Assembly (NCBI RefSeq): GCF_009296185.1 | Contig: NZ_WBJR01000003.1 | Coordinates: forward strand, 62,001-126,000 | Direction of reading: 5' to 3' | DNA from: Hydrogenovibrio sp. JE_KL2 | GTDB taxonomy: Bacteria; Pseudomonadota; Gammaproteobacteria; Thiomicrospirales; Thiomicrospiraceae | Length of the DNA: 64,000 nucleotides | Part shown: one piece after another, positions 27,500 to 35,953 of the stretch | Position numbering within the stretch: the first letter of the stretch is position 1 | How the letters are laid out: the number at the start of each line of letters is the position of its first letter | Program-made: the position numbers and the translations under genes | The notes under the pieces: model-generated | The model's database searches: none | What the model was told of the DNA's origin: nothing | Seen by the model: the letters and a program-made list of their open reading frames with translations, nothing else

Positions 27500-28600
27500 A
27501 TGCGCTCACAACAAAGTTTGGCGGAAAGCTTTTTATTCATTCTTCTCATAGTCGCCATCGTTGGATTGTTGTGGCTCTTCTCTCCATTTCTGGAAGCGCT
27601 GTTCTTCGCAATGATTTTAGCAACAGCGACCTATGCAATCTATCAAAAACTATTACTAAAGGTCAATTCCGAAACGACAGCATCCGCGTTGATGAGTGTG
27701 GGGGTTTTTCTGACGGTCATTGCGCCGGTGACTTATCTTCTGTTGGAAGTTGGTTTGCAGGTCGGTCAGGTTTATGGTGAAGCGCAGCATTGGTTGTCGA
27801 TGCAGACGCCGCAAACCTTTGCCGAGATGAACAGAAATCTGGTGAATATCATTCCCATTCCCGAAGATACTCAAGCGCAGTTGATTCAGCAACTTCACGA
27901 TAATGCCGGCAAGATCATCAAGTTCGCTCAGGAAACCATTGTTTTTTTGGTGAGAGGGGTGTTCGGGAGCACGACGTCGTTTTTGACATTTGTTTTGTTG
28001 GCGGTCTTCGCCATGTTCTTCTTTTATCGCGACGGGCACAAAATTGCACAACACCTAAAAGTGCTCTCTCCGCTGGAAAACCACTATGACATGATGATTA
28101 TGTCGCGCTTTTCCAATCTATCGACCATCTTGTTGTTGTCGGTGCTGGGTGTGGCGCTGGTGCAAGGCGTGACCTTTGCGACGGTGGCATGGTTGCTCGG
28201 CCTGCCGGGGCTCTTTTTGGGGATGGCAATCGCCGTTACCTCCTTTATTCCCGTAGTCGGTTCGGCGCTGATCTGGATTCCGGTGGCATCGTTCCTGGTG
28301 TTTCAAGGTCAGTATGTCGAGGCTGGTGCGGTAGTATTTATCGGTGCAGTTATCAATGGCTTTTTGATAGATAACGTTTTACGTCCGATTTTGATCCGCC
28401 GTATTTCCATGACGCTCCATGCCAGTGGCGAAGGCTTAGAGGTCGCCAATCATACGATGATGACTATCTTGTCGACATTTGCCGGGCTGATTCACTTTGG
28501 GATTATCGGGTTGTTTTTCGGTCCGGTTATCGCTGCTTTGGCGATCACTATCTTCGATGTTTACGCATTGAAACATTCCGATTTGTTGGATAGAACGTAA
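27500..28600 (+). CDS. AI-2E family transporter (PerM/TqsA-like)
   Basis: The 366-residue protein has about eight membrane segments and the family layout: LWLFSPFLEALFFAMILATATYAIY near the start, a soluble stretch with EDTQAQLIQQLHDNAGKIIKFAQE, and the C-terminal GLPGLFLGMAIAVTSFIPVVGSALIW and IDNVLRPILI blocks. Members export autoinducer-2, ions or unknown solutes, so no substrate is assigned. It is divergent from ppnN. Confidence 0.9.
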   Translation: MRSQQSLAESFLFILLIVAIVGLLWLFSPFLEALFFAMILATATYAIYQKLLLKVNSETTASALMSVGVFLTVIAPVTYLLLEVGLQVGQVYGEAQHWLSMQTPQTFAEMNRNLVNIIPIPEDTQAQLIQQLHDNAGKIIKFAQETIVFLVRGVFGSTTSFLTFVLLAVFAMFFFYRDGHKIAQHLKVLSPLENHYDMMIMSRFSNLSTILLLSVLGVALVQGVTFATVAWLLGLPGLFLGMAIAVTSFIPVVGSALIWIPVASFLVFQGQYVEAGAVVFIGAVINGFLIDNVLRPILIRRISMTLHASGEGLEVANHTMMTILSTFAGLIHFGIIGLFFGPVIAALAITIFDVYALKHSDLLDRT

Positions 28601-28739
28601 CCCAAAAGAACTCACGGCACCGCGTTGCTCTTTTGATTGAAAAGAGGATAATGGTTTTGAGACTTATTCAAAGTGCGTTAGAAAAAGCTTCTTAGAAAGC
28701 TGTATATCAAAAATTGGAAAACTGTTTGGGAGGATGGTT

Positions 28740-29840
28740 ATGAAACGACGAAGTTTATATTTACCGGTAGTTTTTGTGGCATTGCTAGGGGTAACTGAGC
28801 GCAGTTATGCGGAAAAGGGTGATCCTTATGTGGATGGTTTCAAAGCTTGGTCTCAAGAACTGAAAACGCAAAAATCCCAAGACCAATCTCAAGCGGCGGA
28901 TGCCTATCTTCGTGACATCGCCACCACCGAAGCAAAAGCCGGCTATATCGGTAAAGAGCTGCCTCTGCCTAAAGCGATTAAAGTCAAAGAAGGGGTTTAC
29001 ACCATTGTCGGTAGCCAGATTTGGCACAACCCTTCTAATTTCGGTTTGAACAACAACATTTCTTTCGTGATCTTCAAAGATGGCGTATTCGTTTTCAATG
29101 CCGGTGCGAACCCTGCCATTGCCTATAGTGTGCATCAGCAAATCAAACGTATCACCGACAAACCTGTGAAATGGTTGGCGGTGGAAAACAACCAGGGTCA
29201 TGCCTACTTGGGGGCGAGTTATTGGTGGGATGTCGGTGTGCGTCATCTTTACTCAAGTGCGTTGGCAAACAAACAGTTTGATGAAGCCTTCCCAAGTATC
29301 AAAGCGGAATGGGGTCGTAGAGTGGGCGAAGAGTTGACGCAATCTGCCCGCAATGTCGCCGATAAGTTCACTACTTTTGAAAACAAGCTGGCGGTGGATG
29401 TCGGCGGTGGCGAGAAGTTTATCCTGATGGATTTCGGGCCGGGTCATACGCCTGCGTCGACGAGTGTCTATATTCCAAGCCGCAAGCTGTTGTTTACCGG
29501 TGACTTAGGGTTTAACGAACGTATGCCGGTGATGTTCAACTATACCAACAGTTTTGAGTGGACGAAGTCATTTGAGAACATGATGAACCAAATCCCTCAT
29601 GATGTGACGGTGATTCCGGGGCATGGTACGCCAGCGGATATGGCGACGATCAAACGTCAAACCTACGACTACTTCCGTTATGTGCAGAAGCAGGTACAGA
29701 AGGTGGTGGACAACGGCGGCAATCAGCAAGATGCTGAAGCCATTGACCAGTCTATGTACAAAGACCGCCCGGTGTTTGATCAAGCGGCGAAAAACAATGC
29801 CAGACGCATCTATCAGGAAATCACTGGTGGTGATTTCTAG
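28740..29840 (+). CDS. Exported metallo-beta-lactamase-fold protein with substituted metal motif
   Basis: The 366-residue protein has a signal peptide (KRRSLYLPVVFVALLGVTERSYA) and an MBL fold (IVGSQIWHNPSNFGLNNNISFVIFKDGVFVFNAGANP, later DFGPGHTPASTSVYI, FTGDLGFN and VIPGHGTPAD). It resembles SoxH and quinoprotein-associated hydrolases. The canonical HxHxDH is replaced by NNQGHA at about residues 150-155, while the later H and D ligands remain, so zinc binding is altered or lost. ATG 28740 is preferred to 28734 for correct spacing from GGAGG. A strong terminator follows at 29872. Confidence 0.82.
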   Translation: MKRRSLYLPVVFVALLGVTERSYAEKGDPYVDGFKAWSQELKTQKSQDQSQAADAYLRDIATTEAKAGYIGKELPLPKAIKVKEGVYTIVGSQIWHNPSNFGLNNNISFVIFKDGVFVFNAGANPAIAYSVHQQIKRITDKPVKWLAVENNQGHAYLGASYWWDVGVRHLYSSALANKQFDEAFPSIKAEWGRRVGEELTQSARNVADKFTTFENKLAVDVGGGEKFILMDFGPGHTPASTSVYIPSRKLLFTGDLGFNERMPVMFNYTNSFEWTKSFENMMNQIPHDVTVIPGHGTPADMATIKRQTYDYFRYVQKQVQKVVDNGGNQQDAEAIDQSMYKDRPVFDQAAKNNARRIYQEITGGDF

Positions 29841-29871
29841 ACGTGATTTCTAATCGGATCATCCGGGCATT

Positions 29872-29900
29872 AAAAAGGGCGCTATTTGCGCCCTTTTTTG
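29872..29900. terminator. Strong rho-independent terminator
   Basis: AAAAGGGCGC (29873-29882), loop TATTT and GCGCCCTTTT (29888-29897) followed by further T. The A-rich 5' side makes it usable in both directions, so it can end both the MBL-fold gene and leuA. Confidence 0.9.
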
Positions 29901-29923
29901 TTTGTATTGAGGATAGTTTTCTA

Positions 29924-29942
29924 CCCCAACCTGGCAGATTTT
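29924..29942 (-). repeat. 19-bp repeat overlapping the leuA stop codon
   Basis: CCCCAACCTGGCAGATTTT on the plus strand. The terminal TT belongs to the leuA stop (TAA on the minus strand, 29941-29943). It is a single copy, next to but separate from the terminator at 29872. Confidence 0.9.
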
Positions 29943-31569
29943 ATTGCACAGCGGAAATCAACGCTTGCATCATTGCTGACAGACTGTCTTCCATCATGGC
30001 GACACCAATGCGTTTTTGTCCGCCGACCTGTACATGAATATAGGCTATCGCCTTGGCTTCTTTGCCTTGGTGCATGGCGTGTTCCGCGTAATCCAAGACA
30101 TCGATTTCATTTTGGGTTTTGTTCTGCCAAGCGTTACAAAGCGCACTCAAAGTTCCGTTGCCTACGCCTTGCCAGGTTTCGCCGTTGACTTCCAGGCTAA
30201 GGTGTTCCTTGCCATCCTGTTTATCCAACTTGTAGTGGTTGAACTGGCTATGACTGTCGTCCAAGCGATAATGCTCGATAAAGGCGTCAAACAATACCTT
30301 ATGGCTGACAACGCCATCGGTAGACTCCGCACAGTTTTGAGCGACAGGGGCAAAATCCTGCTGAACCCACTTTGGCAGGTTCAAACCATACTCCTGCTCC
30401 AGTACAAATGCCGCACCCGCTTTACCGGACTGACTGTTGACGCGGATAATCGCTTCATAGTCGCGCTGGATGTCTTTCGGGTCAATCGGCAAGTAAGCCA
30501 CATCCCAAGGTTTGTCATCGTTTTGTACCGCTAAACATTTGCGGATGGCATCCTGATGGCTGCCCGAGTAAGCGGTGTAAACCGCTTGCCCCACCCAAGG
30601 GTGGCGAATGTGCGTTTGGATTTGCGTGACTTCTTCTACCACTTCAATCCAATCGTCCGGGTTGCTGAAGTTCAACTCAGGGTCGATGCCTTCACTGTAA
30701 AAGTTCATTGCCAAGGTGACGACATCCATGTTTCCGGTGCGCTCACCATTACCCAATAGGGTGCCTTCTACGCGATCTGCCCCTGCCAAGATTGCCAGCT
30801 CCGCAGCGGCAACCGCACAACCTCTATCGTTATGAGTATGTACGGAAATAATCGCGGACTCCCGGTTTTGCATGTGGGTGATGAAATACTCGATCTGGTC
30901 GGCAAAGCGGTTAGGAGAGGTGCTTTCCACGGTTGAAGGCAAGTTCAAAATGCACTTGTTCTGTGGGGTGGGTTGCCAGACGTCCATCACCGCTTGGCAA
31001 ACTTCTACCGCAAAGTCGGTTTCGGTTTGCGAGAAGCTTTCCGGCGAGTATTGGAAAACCCAGTTGGTTTCAGGATAACGCTTGGCATAGTCCTGAACCC
31101 AAGTGGCGCCATCGACAGCAATCTGTTTGATTTCGTCTTTGGTTTTACAGAAAACCTTGTCACGTTGCACACGGGACGTGGTGTTGTAAACATGAATCAC
31201 CGCCTGCTTGACACCAGCAAGTGCTTCATAAGTACGTTCGATTAAATGTTCGCGCGCCTGCACCAAAACCTGCACCGTCACATCGTCCGGAATGCGGTTT
31301 TCTTCAATCAAGCGGCGGGTGAAATCGAACTCTAATTGACTGGCTGACGGAAAACCGATTTCAATGGTCTTGAAACCGATAGAAACCAATTTATCCCAAA
31401 GTTTAAGCTTCTGCTCCACGGTCATGGGCTTCGCCAAAGCCTGGTTGCCATCTCTTAGATCGACGCTCACCCAAATCGGCGCCTTGGTAAGACGACGGTT
31501 CGGCCACTGACGATTGGGTAAATCGGGAGTCACCGTTGGGCGATACTTATGGAAGTTCATTGTGTTCAT
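29941..31569 (-). CDS. leuA: 2-isopropylmalate synthase (long LeuA type)
   Basis: LeuA joins acetyl-CoA to 2-oxoisovalerate, the first step of leucine synthesis. The 542-residue protein is of the long type shared with actinobacteria and yeast: [17 protein letters not shown] (metal Asp), [37 protein letters not shown] (metal His pair), [10 protein letters not shown], and a C-terminal leucine-sensing regulatory domain (about 430-542). The ATG at 31569 follows GAGA; a second ATG three codons on is possible. It stands divergent from an Lrp-type regulator, which may control it. Other leu genes are not in the window. Confidence 0.95.
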   Translation of the reverse strand: MNTMNFHKYRPTVTPDLPNRQWPNRRLTKAPIWVSVDLRDGNQALAKPMTVEQKLKLWDKLVSIGFKTIEIGFPSASQLEFDFTRRLIEENRIPDDVTVQVLVQAREHLIERTYEALAGVKQAVIHVYNTTSRVQRDKVFCKTKDEIKQIAVDGATWVQDYAKRYPETNWVFQYSPESFSQTETDFAVEVCQAVMDVWQPTPQNKCILNLPSTVESTSPNRFADQIEYFITHMQNRESAIISVHTHNDRGCAVAAAELAILAGADRVEGTLLGNGERTGNMDVVTLAMNFYSEGIDPELNFSNPDDWIEVVEEVTQIQTHIRHPWVGQAVYTAYSGSHQDAIRKCLAVQNDDKPWDVAYLPIDPKDIQRDYEAIIRVNSQSGKAGAAFVLEQEYGLNLPKWVQQDFAPVAQNCAESTDGVVSHKVLFDAFIEHYRLDDSHSQFNHYKLDKQDGKEHLSLEVNGETWQGVGNGTLSALCNAWQNKTQNEIDVLDYAEHAMHQGKEAKAIAYIHVQVGGQKRIGVAMMEDSLSAMMQALISAVQ

Positions 31570-31699
31570 TTATTTTCTCGTTTTTCAGTAAGGTTAATTA
31601 GAGTTCGCAGAGTGATCTTTACGCTTAAAGAGCGCTTTACACGAGATGGGTTCACGTATAAAAATGGTTAAAATCCGCCTGATTTTTGTTTGAAAACTT

Positions 31700-31719
31700 G
31701 CTAATAGCTAGCTATTAGC
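31700..31719. promoter_or_regulatory. Perfect 20-bp palindrome between leuA and the Lrp-type gene
   Basis: GCTAATAGCTAGCTATTAGC is its own reverse complement and lies in the 388-nt divergent region. It is a good candidate operator, most simply for the adjacent regulator. A second, AT-rich inverted repeat, TTAAATTCTAATTTAA (31861-31876), lies nearer to the regulator gene. Confidence 0.5.
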
Positions 31720-31860
31720 TGCGTTTCCCGCCTCAACCAGACAAATTTTTCCTCATTTTTCTTACGCGTCCCACTCGTGCAAATCTCTCTGAAATAAATT
31801 CTAGCAACTTGTCTGTCGGATTAAATTGCAAAGATACGATTAAATCGCTTATATTTAGCA

Positions 31861-31876
31861 TTAAATTCTAATTTAA
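31861..31876. promoter_or_regulatory. AT-rich inverted repeat upstream of the Lrp-type gene
   Basis: TTAAATT-CT-AATTTAA sits about 82 nt before the regulator ATG at 31958, in the kind of AT-rich DNA bound by Lrp/AsnC proteins. Autoregulation is plausible but unproven. Confidence 0.35.
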
Positions 31877-31957
31877 AGTATTTTTTTGAAATTAAATTGT
31901 TTTTAGAGAACTAATGATTAAATACTATTGTTTGGTTTCGGGATGAAGGACAGTTTT

Positions 31958-32425
31958 ATGTTGCAGTTGGATAAGTTTGATAAAGCCATTTTGTCGGCAT
32001 TGCAGGAAAATGGCAGATTGAGCAATCAGGAGTTGGCGGACCAGATAGGTTTGTCGCCCTCGGCTTGTTTGCGTCGGTTCAAGGCGCTGGAAACCAGTGG
32101 ATTGATTGTGGGGTATCGTGCTTTATTGGATGCCAAGAAACTCGGTTTGGATTTAATGGCGCTGGTACACATTTCTGTCGATAAACACACCAAAGAACGG
32201 TTTCAGGGATTTGAAAGTGCCGTGCAGGCGATTCCCAATGTATTGGAGTGCTTATTATTGACCGGGCAGTCTGCCGACTATCAGTTAAAAGTGGTGGTGA
32301 AAGATATGGATGCTTACCAAGATTTGTTGCTCAATCACCTCACGCAAATCGATGGGGTGAGCGGCGTGCATACCAGTTTTGTATTGAGAAAAGTGGTGGA
32401 TAAAACCGCATTGCCGATAGGTTAA
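31958..32425 (+). CDS. Lrp/AsnC-family transcriptional regulator
   Basis: The 155-residue protein has the N-terminal helix-turn-helix (LDKFDKAILSALQENGRLSNQELADQIGLSPSACLRRFKALE) and the C-terminal RAM ligand-binding domain (about 65-155, with LTGQSADYQLKVVVKDMDAYQDLL). The start at 31958 has AAGGA 7 nt upstream; the longer frame begins at a TTG and is less likely. Divergent orientation to leuA suggests control of leucine or branched-chain metabolism, as for Lrp, but the effector is not known. Confidence 0.92.
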   Translation: MLQLDKFDKAILSALQENGRLSNQELADQIGLSPSACLRRFKALETSGLIVGYRALLDAKKLGLDLMALVHISVDKHTKERFQGFESAVQAIPNVLECLLLTGQSADYQLKVVVKDMDAYQDLLLNHLTQIDGVSGVHTSFVLRKVVDKTALPIG

Positions 32426-32450
32426 GAATCTTTAAGTTGCTGGCGAGTTG

Positions 32451-32494
32451 AATTGCCACCATGGTATTTAGAAAAAAAATATGTGGTGGCAATT
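32451..32494. terminator. Inverted repeat between the Lrp-type and HsdR-N genes
   Basis: AATTGCCACCA (32451-32461) and TGGTGGCAATT (32484-32494) are perfect 11-bp arms around a 22-nt loop containing eight A residues. It lies between convergent genes and probably ends transcription, though no strong T tract follows. Confidence 0.5.
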
Positions 32495-32501
32495 TGTATG
32501 A

Positions 32502-33569
32502 TTAGTCATACTCAGATATCGTTTCAGTAATTTTGCTACTGTACTGAAAAATATCATCTAAAGAATCAATAGCAATTTTTGTCTCAACCTTGTTTTTCAT
32601 TAACCCTAGATATTTTTGTTTACCGTTAAAGTGGAATCTGCAAATTGGTTTTCTATTTTTGTCATCTAAAAGTACGCCACAATACGACTTAGTGTCTCTC
32701 ATATAAATGCGATTTGCAGGTACAGCTGTTCGGGCAATTGCCTTGACAATGTTATAGGCTTCGATTTCTTCTTCCGTGGTCACAACTCCATCTTCAGAAT
32801 TAATATTGCTGGAGTTTGTGTCGTTTGTTTCTAAATCATCTTTATCTTGCGACTCGGGATGGGATAGAGCATTTTCAAGTCGCTCATTGATTTTTTCACT
32901 AATAAATTGTTTTCTAGCTTTTTTAACTAACTCCTTGAATTGCTCCATGACTGATTGTGTCAGTCTTCCCGAGTAAACTTGTGAGGCAAAGAATCTTACG
33001 AATTCATCCGAAGGATTTTCTAGTTCTGCATTGAGGATTTTTTTGACTTCATTTGTATATTTAAGGTCGCTGGCGGTATTTAGGATGTTTTCAAGGTCAA
33101 ATGCAGATTTTGAGAATTTTTTCAGCTCTTCAACTTCATGTTTTTCAAATTTACATATGTCAAAAGAAAAGAAAGGTTTGGAGTCCATTTGATTGGCTTT
33201 TTCTAGGTCTGTAAAGAACATATATTCTTGACCGTTAGTTAATACACCAAATCTTGCATCGGAGACAGAGAAATAACGATATAGCTGACTTGCATGGTCA
33301 GGAGATAGTTTGGCGCCGAACTTTTTGCACTCAAAAAGCATGATAATGTCATCATCCTTTTTTACGGCATAGTCAACTTTTTCACCCTTTTTAACACCGT
33401 GGTCTGTAGTAAATTCTGGCACAACCTCGAGGGGATTAAATACGTCATATCCTAAAGCCTGTATGAACGGCATTATCAGTGCGTTCTTGGTCGCTTCTTC
33501 GGTTTGAAGTGTAGAGCCAATCGCATCAATTCGTTTGGTAATTTCTAATATTCTATCGATTAAATCCAT
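32502..33569 (-). CDS. Solitary type I restriction HsdR-N-domain nuclease-like protein
   Basis: The 355-residue protein begins with an HsdR N-terminal-like nuclease domain (about residues 20-150): TKNALIMPFIQALGYDVFNP, then the PD-(D/E)xK site with D66 (KVDYAV), E80 and K82 (LFECKKF), and SQLYRYFSV. The middle is charged and low in complexity (near ESQDKDDLETNDTNSS). The C-terminal 85 residues form a second domain containing RIYMRDTKSYCGVLLDD. There is no helicase, HsdM or HsdS. The DNA is more AT-rich than its surroundings. It may be an orphan defence gene or phage-derived. Confidence 0.8.
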   Translation of the reverse strand: MDLIDRILEITKRIDAIGSTLQTEEATKNALIMPFIQALGYDVFNPLEVVPEFTTDHGVKKGEKVDYAVKKDDDIIMLFECKKFGAKLSPDHASQLYRYFSVSDARFGVLTNGQEYMFFTDLEKANQMDSKPFFSFDICKFEKHEVEELKKFSKSAFDLENILNTASDLKYTNEVKKILNAELENPSDEFVRFFASQVYSGRLTQSVMEQFKELVKKARKQFISEKINERLENALSHPESQDKDDLETNDTNSSNINSEDGVVTTEEEIEAYNIVKAIARTAVPANRIYMRDTKSYCGVLLDDKNRKPICRFHFNGKQKYLGLMKNKVETKIAIDSLDDIFQYSSKITETISEYD

Positions 33570-33666
33570 TGGTAAAACTCCGTATTTTAGTGGAGCTTTG
33601 ATAATATCATGTTGATTTTAAAGATTCTATTTTTGTCTAGCAGATATAAATTAATTTAATTATAAA

Positions 33667-33688
33667 AAAACCCGCTTACGCGGGTTTT
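33667..33688 (-). terminator. Rho-independent terminator downstream of folE2
   Basis: CCCGC-TTAC-GCGGG is flanked by A and T runs. In the leftward direction the GCGGG arm is followed by seven T. It ends folE2 transcription before the HsdR-N gene. Confidence 0.85.
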
Positions 33689-33725
33689 ATCAGATGGAAC
33701 AAAAATTACATTAAAAAAATCTTCA

Positions 33726-34679
33726 CTAATTAACCGAAAGTCTATCCATAAAGTTAGGCTCATCGTCATAACCGCCCGGAATGCCTTTGGTGACAATCGC
33801 CACCGCATCGTGCGGATGCAAGCTTTCTAAGTGGTTGACGCGAATCCAGAAGTCCAAGTATTCGGTTTGTTGGCTGAACTTGTTCTGCAAGCGGCGTGCC
33901 GCGTCTTCACAGAACATCAGGTTACTGGCGTTCAAACGCGCGAATTCTTGTTCGTCTTCACGTTTTACCGTTGATTGCACCGGTGTTTGCACCGCATCTT
34001 CAATCTGGTTGATTAATGCGGAAATCGACAAAGGCGCATCTTCAGCAATCTTGACCTTAACCTGAGCATAAGAGCGCTGGCTGTGCGGCGTGGCGCAGAT
34101 GCCTTCCGGTGTACCCAGCCAAGCAAGCACTTCTTGGTAATCGACTTGATCACCGGAGAATTTTTGCTCAAACGCTTCTTGAATCAGTTGGCGAGACAAG
34201 GCTGCCGAACAGGGGCAAGTGGAGGAGTAGGGTACGCTGATGCTGACTTCGCATTCAAAGTTTCCATCTTTCAGTTCACCGCGCAAAGTGGTTGGATAAT
34301 GTTTCCAGCCTGAATTGTCGGATTTCAATGAACGACGTCTTTCATAGTAGTCGAAACGGAATTCGACAAAAGCGTGGTTGCTCAGTCCTTCGTGGGAGTC
34401 GATAAAGGCTTGCAATAAACCTTTGACATGTTGCGCGGATAACGGCGCTTCGGCTCCTTTTTGATCCAACAGTACATATAGGCGAGACATGTGAATGCCT
34501 TTGCTAAGTGGATCGTCAAGACTGACATAGGCTTGGACTTGTGAGGAAAGTTGGGTTGGTGTGCGTTGCTCGTTTTCGACCAGAATCGGCAGTTCAATGC
34601 CGGACATTCCGACCCAGTTTAGTTTTCCTTGAGGGTTTTCATATGGCTGACAAGCGATATCGGGCATGTTCTTCGTCAT
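33726..34679 (-). CDS. folE2: GTP cyclohydrolase FolE2
   Basis: FolE2 turns GTP into dihydroneopterin triphosphate for folate synthesis and, unlike FolE, does not depend strictly on zinc. The 317-residue protein has the type IB signatures: NWVGMSGIELP, VSVPYSSTCPCSAALSRQLI with the metal-binding Cys, PHSQRSYAQVKV and the C-terminal RVNHLESLHPHDAVA. It follows a COG0523 GTPase on the same strand (203 nt apart). That pairing is often under Zur control in other bacteria, but no convincing Zur box was found. Confidence 0.95.
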   Translation of the reverse strand: MTKNMPDIACQPYENPQGKLNWVGMSGIELPILVENEQRTPTQLSSQVQAYVSLDDPLSKGIHMSRLYVLLDQKGAEAPLSAQHVKGLLQAFIDSHEGLSNHAFVEFRFDYYERRRSLKSDNSGWKHYPTTLRGELKDGNFECEVSISVPYSSTCPCSAALSRQLIQEAFEQKFSGDQVDYQEVLAWLGTPEGICATPHSQRSYAQVKVKIAEDAPLSISALINQIEDAVQTPVQSTVKREDEQEFARLNASNLMFCEDAARRLQNKFSQQTEYLDFWIRVNHLESLHPHDAVAIVTKGIPGGYDDEPNFMDRLSVN

Positions 34680-34882
34680 GCAATTTCCTTCGGCTTTTAT
34701 GAGACCTGATTTGAGTGAGGTCTGTGTTTTTTCAAACAGTTTGTTGTGAGTAAGTCAGCACAAAGGCCTTGTAGGACTAAGTTTGAATCGCCTTCGTCGT
34801 TGAAGTTGAACGATTTTGCTGACAGCAAGCGGTGCATTATATCACTAAAAATAAAATAATTCCTGACTAAAGTGGTCGGGTA

Positions 34883-35953
34883 TTAAATTTGTTGATTCCG
34901 GGTGAAAAGACATTCTGATAACCCGCTTTCCAGCGTGGCAATGTCCTGCTCGTTTAATGCTTGGTTGAAGATAAGTTCGAGCCGACTGTCTTGGCGCCAA
35001 GCAATGTCGGAAAGCTGGGTTTGCTGGTCAATGGTGTTGAGGTGTTGCCATTCATTCCCGGTCTTGATTAAGCCTTTTGCTCGTAGCAGATTTTTGTCCG
35101 CATCGGTGATTAAGCTGTTCAACCATGCCAGAAAATGGGTGCGGTGAAATTGCAGTTGCGGGTCAAATACCCAGCCGATGGTACTGGTGTTGCCAATGCG
35201 CATTTCCGAGCGCGTGCATAAAGGCAGTGTCGAGACAAAAGGTTGTGGGGTGCCAGCGGTTTGCTGGGCGTGTTCTTCCAGCCCGGCGATGAGAAAAAAG
35301 GGCTGTTTTGTTTGCTTAAAATCTACCAGGTTGGGGGTGTCAAGCGAAACGCTGTTTTGCAAAGAAGTGACAATGCAGTTTTCCTTAGGCGGGTAGGTGC
35401 TGTTGAGAACGGACTGCGCCGCTGCCAATTCTGCAGGTGTGGCAAGGTCATTTTTATTGACGATGAGGGTATCGGCAAGTGTGACGATGTCGCGCATAAT
35501 CGCGGACTTTTGCCAGCGCTCCGGCGAGAGTTGGGCGGCGGTGACAACGCCGATAATGCCGGCCATTGAAACAAGGTCTTTGAAAGGAGGCTGTTTCAAT
35601 AGGTCGATAATTTTGGCGGGGTGTCCCAGCCCGGTCGGCTCGATGAGGATGCGGTCAACCTTTTGCGCCAGCAGGGTTGATAATGCCTGTTGATAACCCT
35701 GAAATGCAGTACAGCATAGACAACCACCGGATACTTCAACTAAGGGTGAATTTTCTGAATTTTGGCTGTTTGTAAGTGCGGCGGCATCTATGCCGATTTC
35801 ACCAAAGTCGTTGATGAGCAGTCCCCAAATTTCATTTTGAGGTTTGGAGCCAAGCAGATGCTGGATAAGGGTGGTTTTGCCGTTGCCCAGTAGCCCCGTG
35901 ACAAGATTGACGGGGCACTTGGCGTTGGGAGCCGGTTGGTTAGAGGTCTTCAC
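34883..35953 (-). CDS. COG0523 (CobW/ZNG-like) metallochaperone GTPase
   Basis: The 356-residue GTPase has Walker A LLGNGKTTL at residues 21-29, the metal-binding CxCC in GGCLCC (76-81), EPTGLGHPAKI, and the NKND guanine motif in LIVNKNDLATPAE. A C-terminal CobW_C-type domain follows. Family members deliver zinc or cobalt to target enzymes. Its neighbour folE2 and its class suggest a zinc-starvation role, by inference. Its start overlaps the mqo stop by 14 nt. A copy of the 19-bp repeat at 35318-35336 encodes part of TPNLVDFK. Confidence 0.92.
   Translation of the reverse strand: MKTSNQPAPNAKCPVNLVTGLLGNGKTTLIQHLLGSKPQNEIWGLLINDFGEIGIDAAALTNSQNSENSPLVEVSGGCLCCTAFQGYQQALSTLLAQKVDRILIEPTGLGHPAKIIDLLKQPPFKDLVSMAGIIGVVTAAQLSPERWQKSAIMRDIVTLADTLIVNKNDLATPAELAAAQSVLNSTYPPKENCIVTSLQNSVSLDTPNLVDFKQTKQPFFLIAGLEEHAQQTAGTPQPFVSTLPLCTRSEMRIGNTSTIGWVFDPQLQFHRTHFLAWLNSLITDADKNLLRAKGLIKTGNEWQHLNTIDQQTQLSDIAWRQDSRLELIFNQALNEQDIATLESGLSECLFTRNQQI
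35318..35336 (+). repeat. Single intragenic copy of the 19-bp repeat
   Basis: AAAATCTACCAGGTTGGGG inside the COG0523 GTPase gene, opposite to its coding strand, where the complement encodes PNLVDF. It has no partner arm. Confidence 0.92.

Noticed and set aside
34830-34846. GTGCATTATATCAC as a Zur box before folE2
   Set aside because: Only a loose palindrome; it differs from the gammaproteobacterial Zur consensus, so it is not listed as a site.
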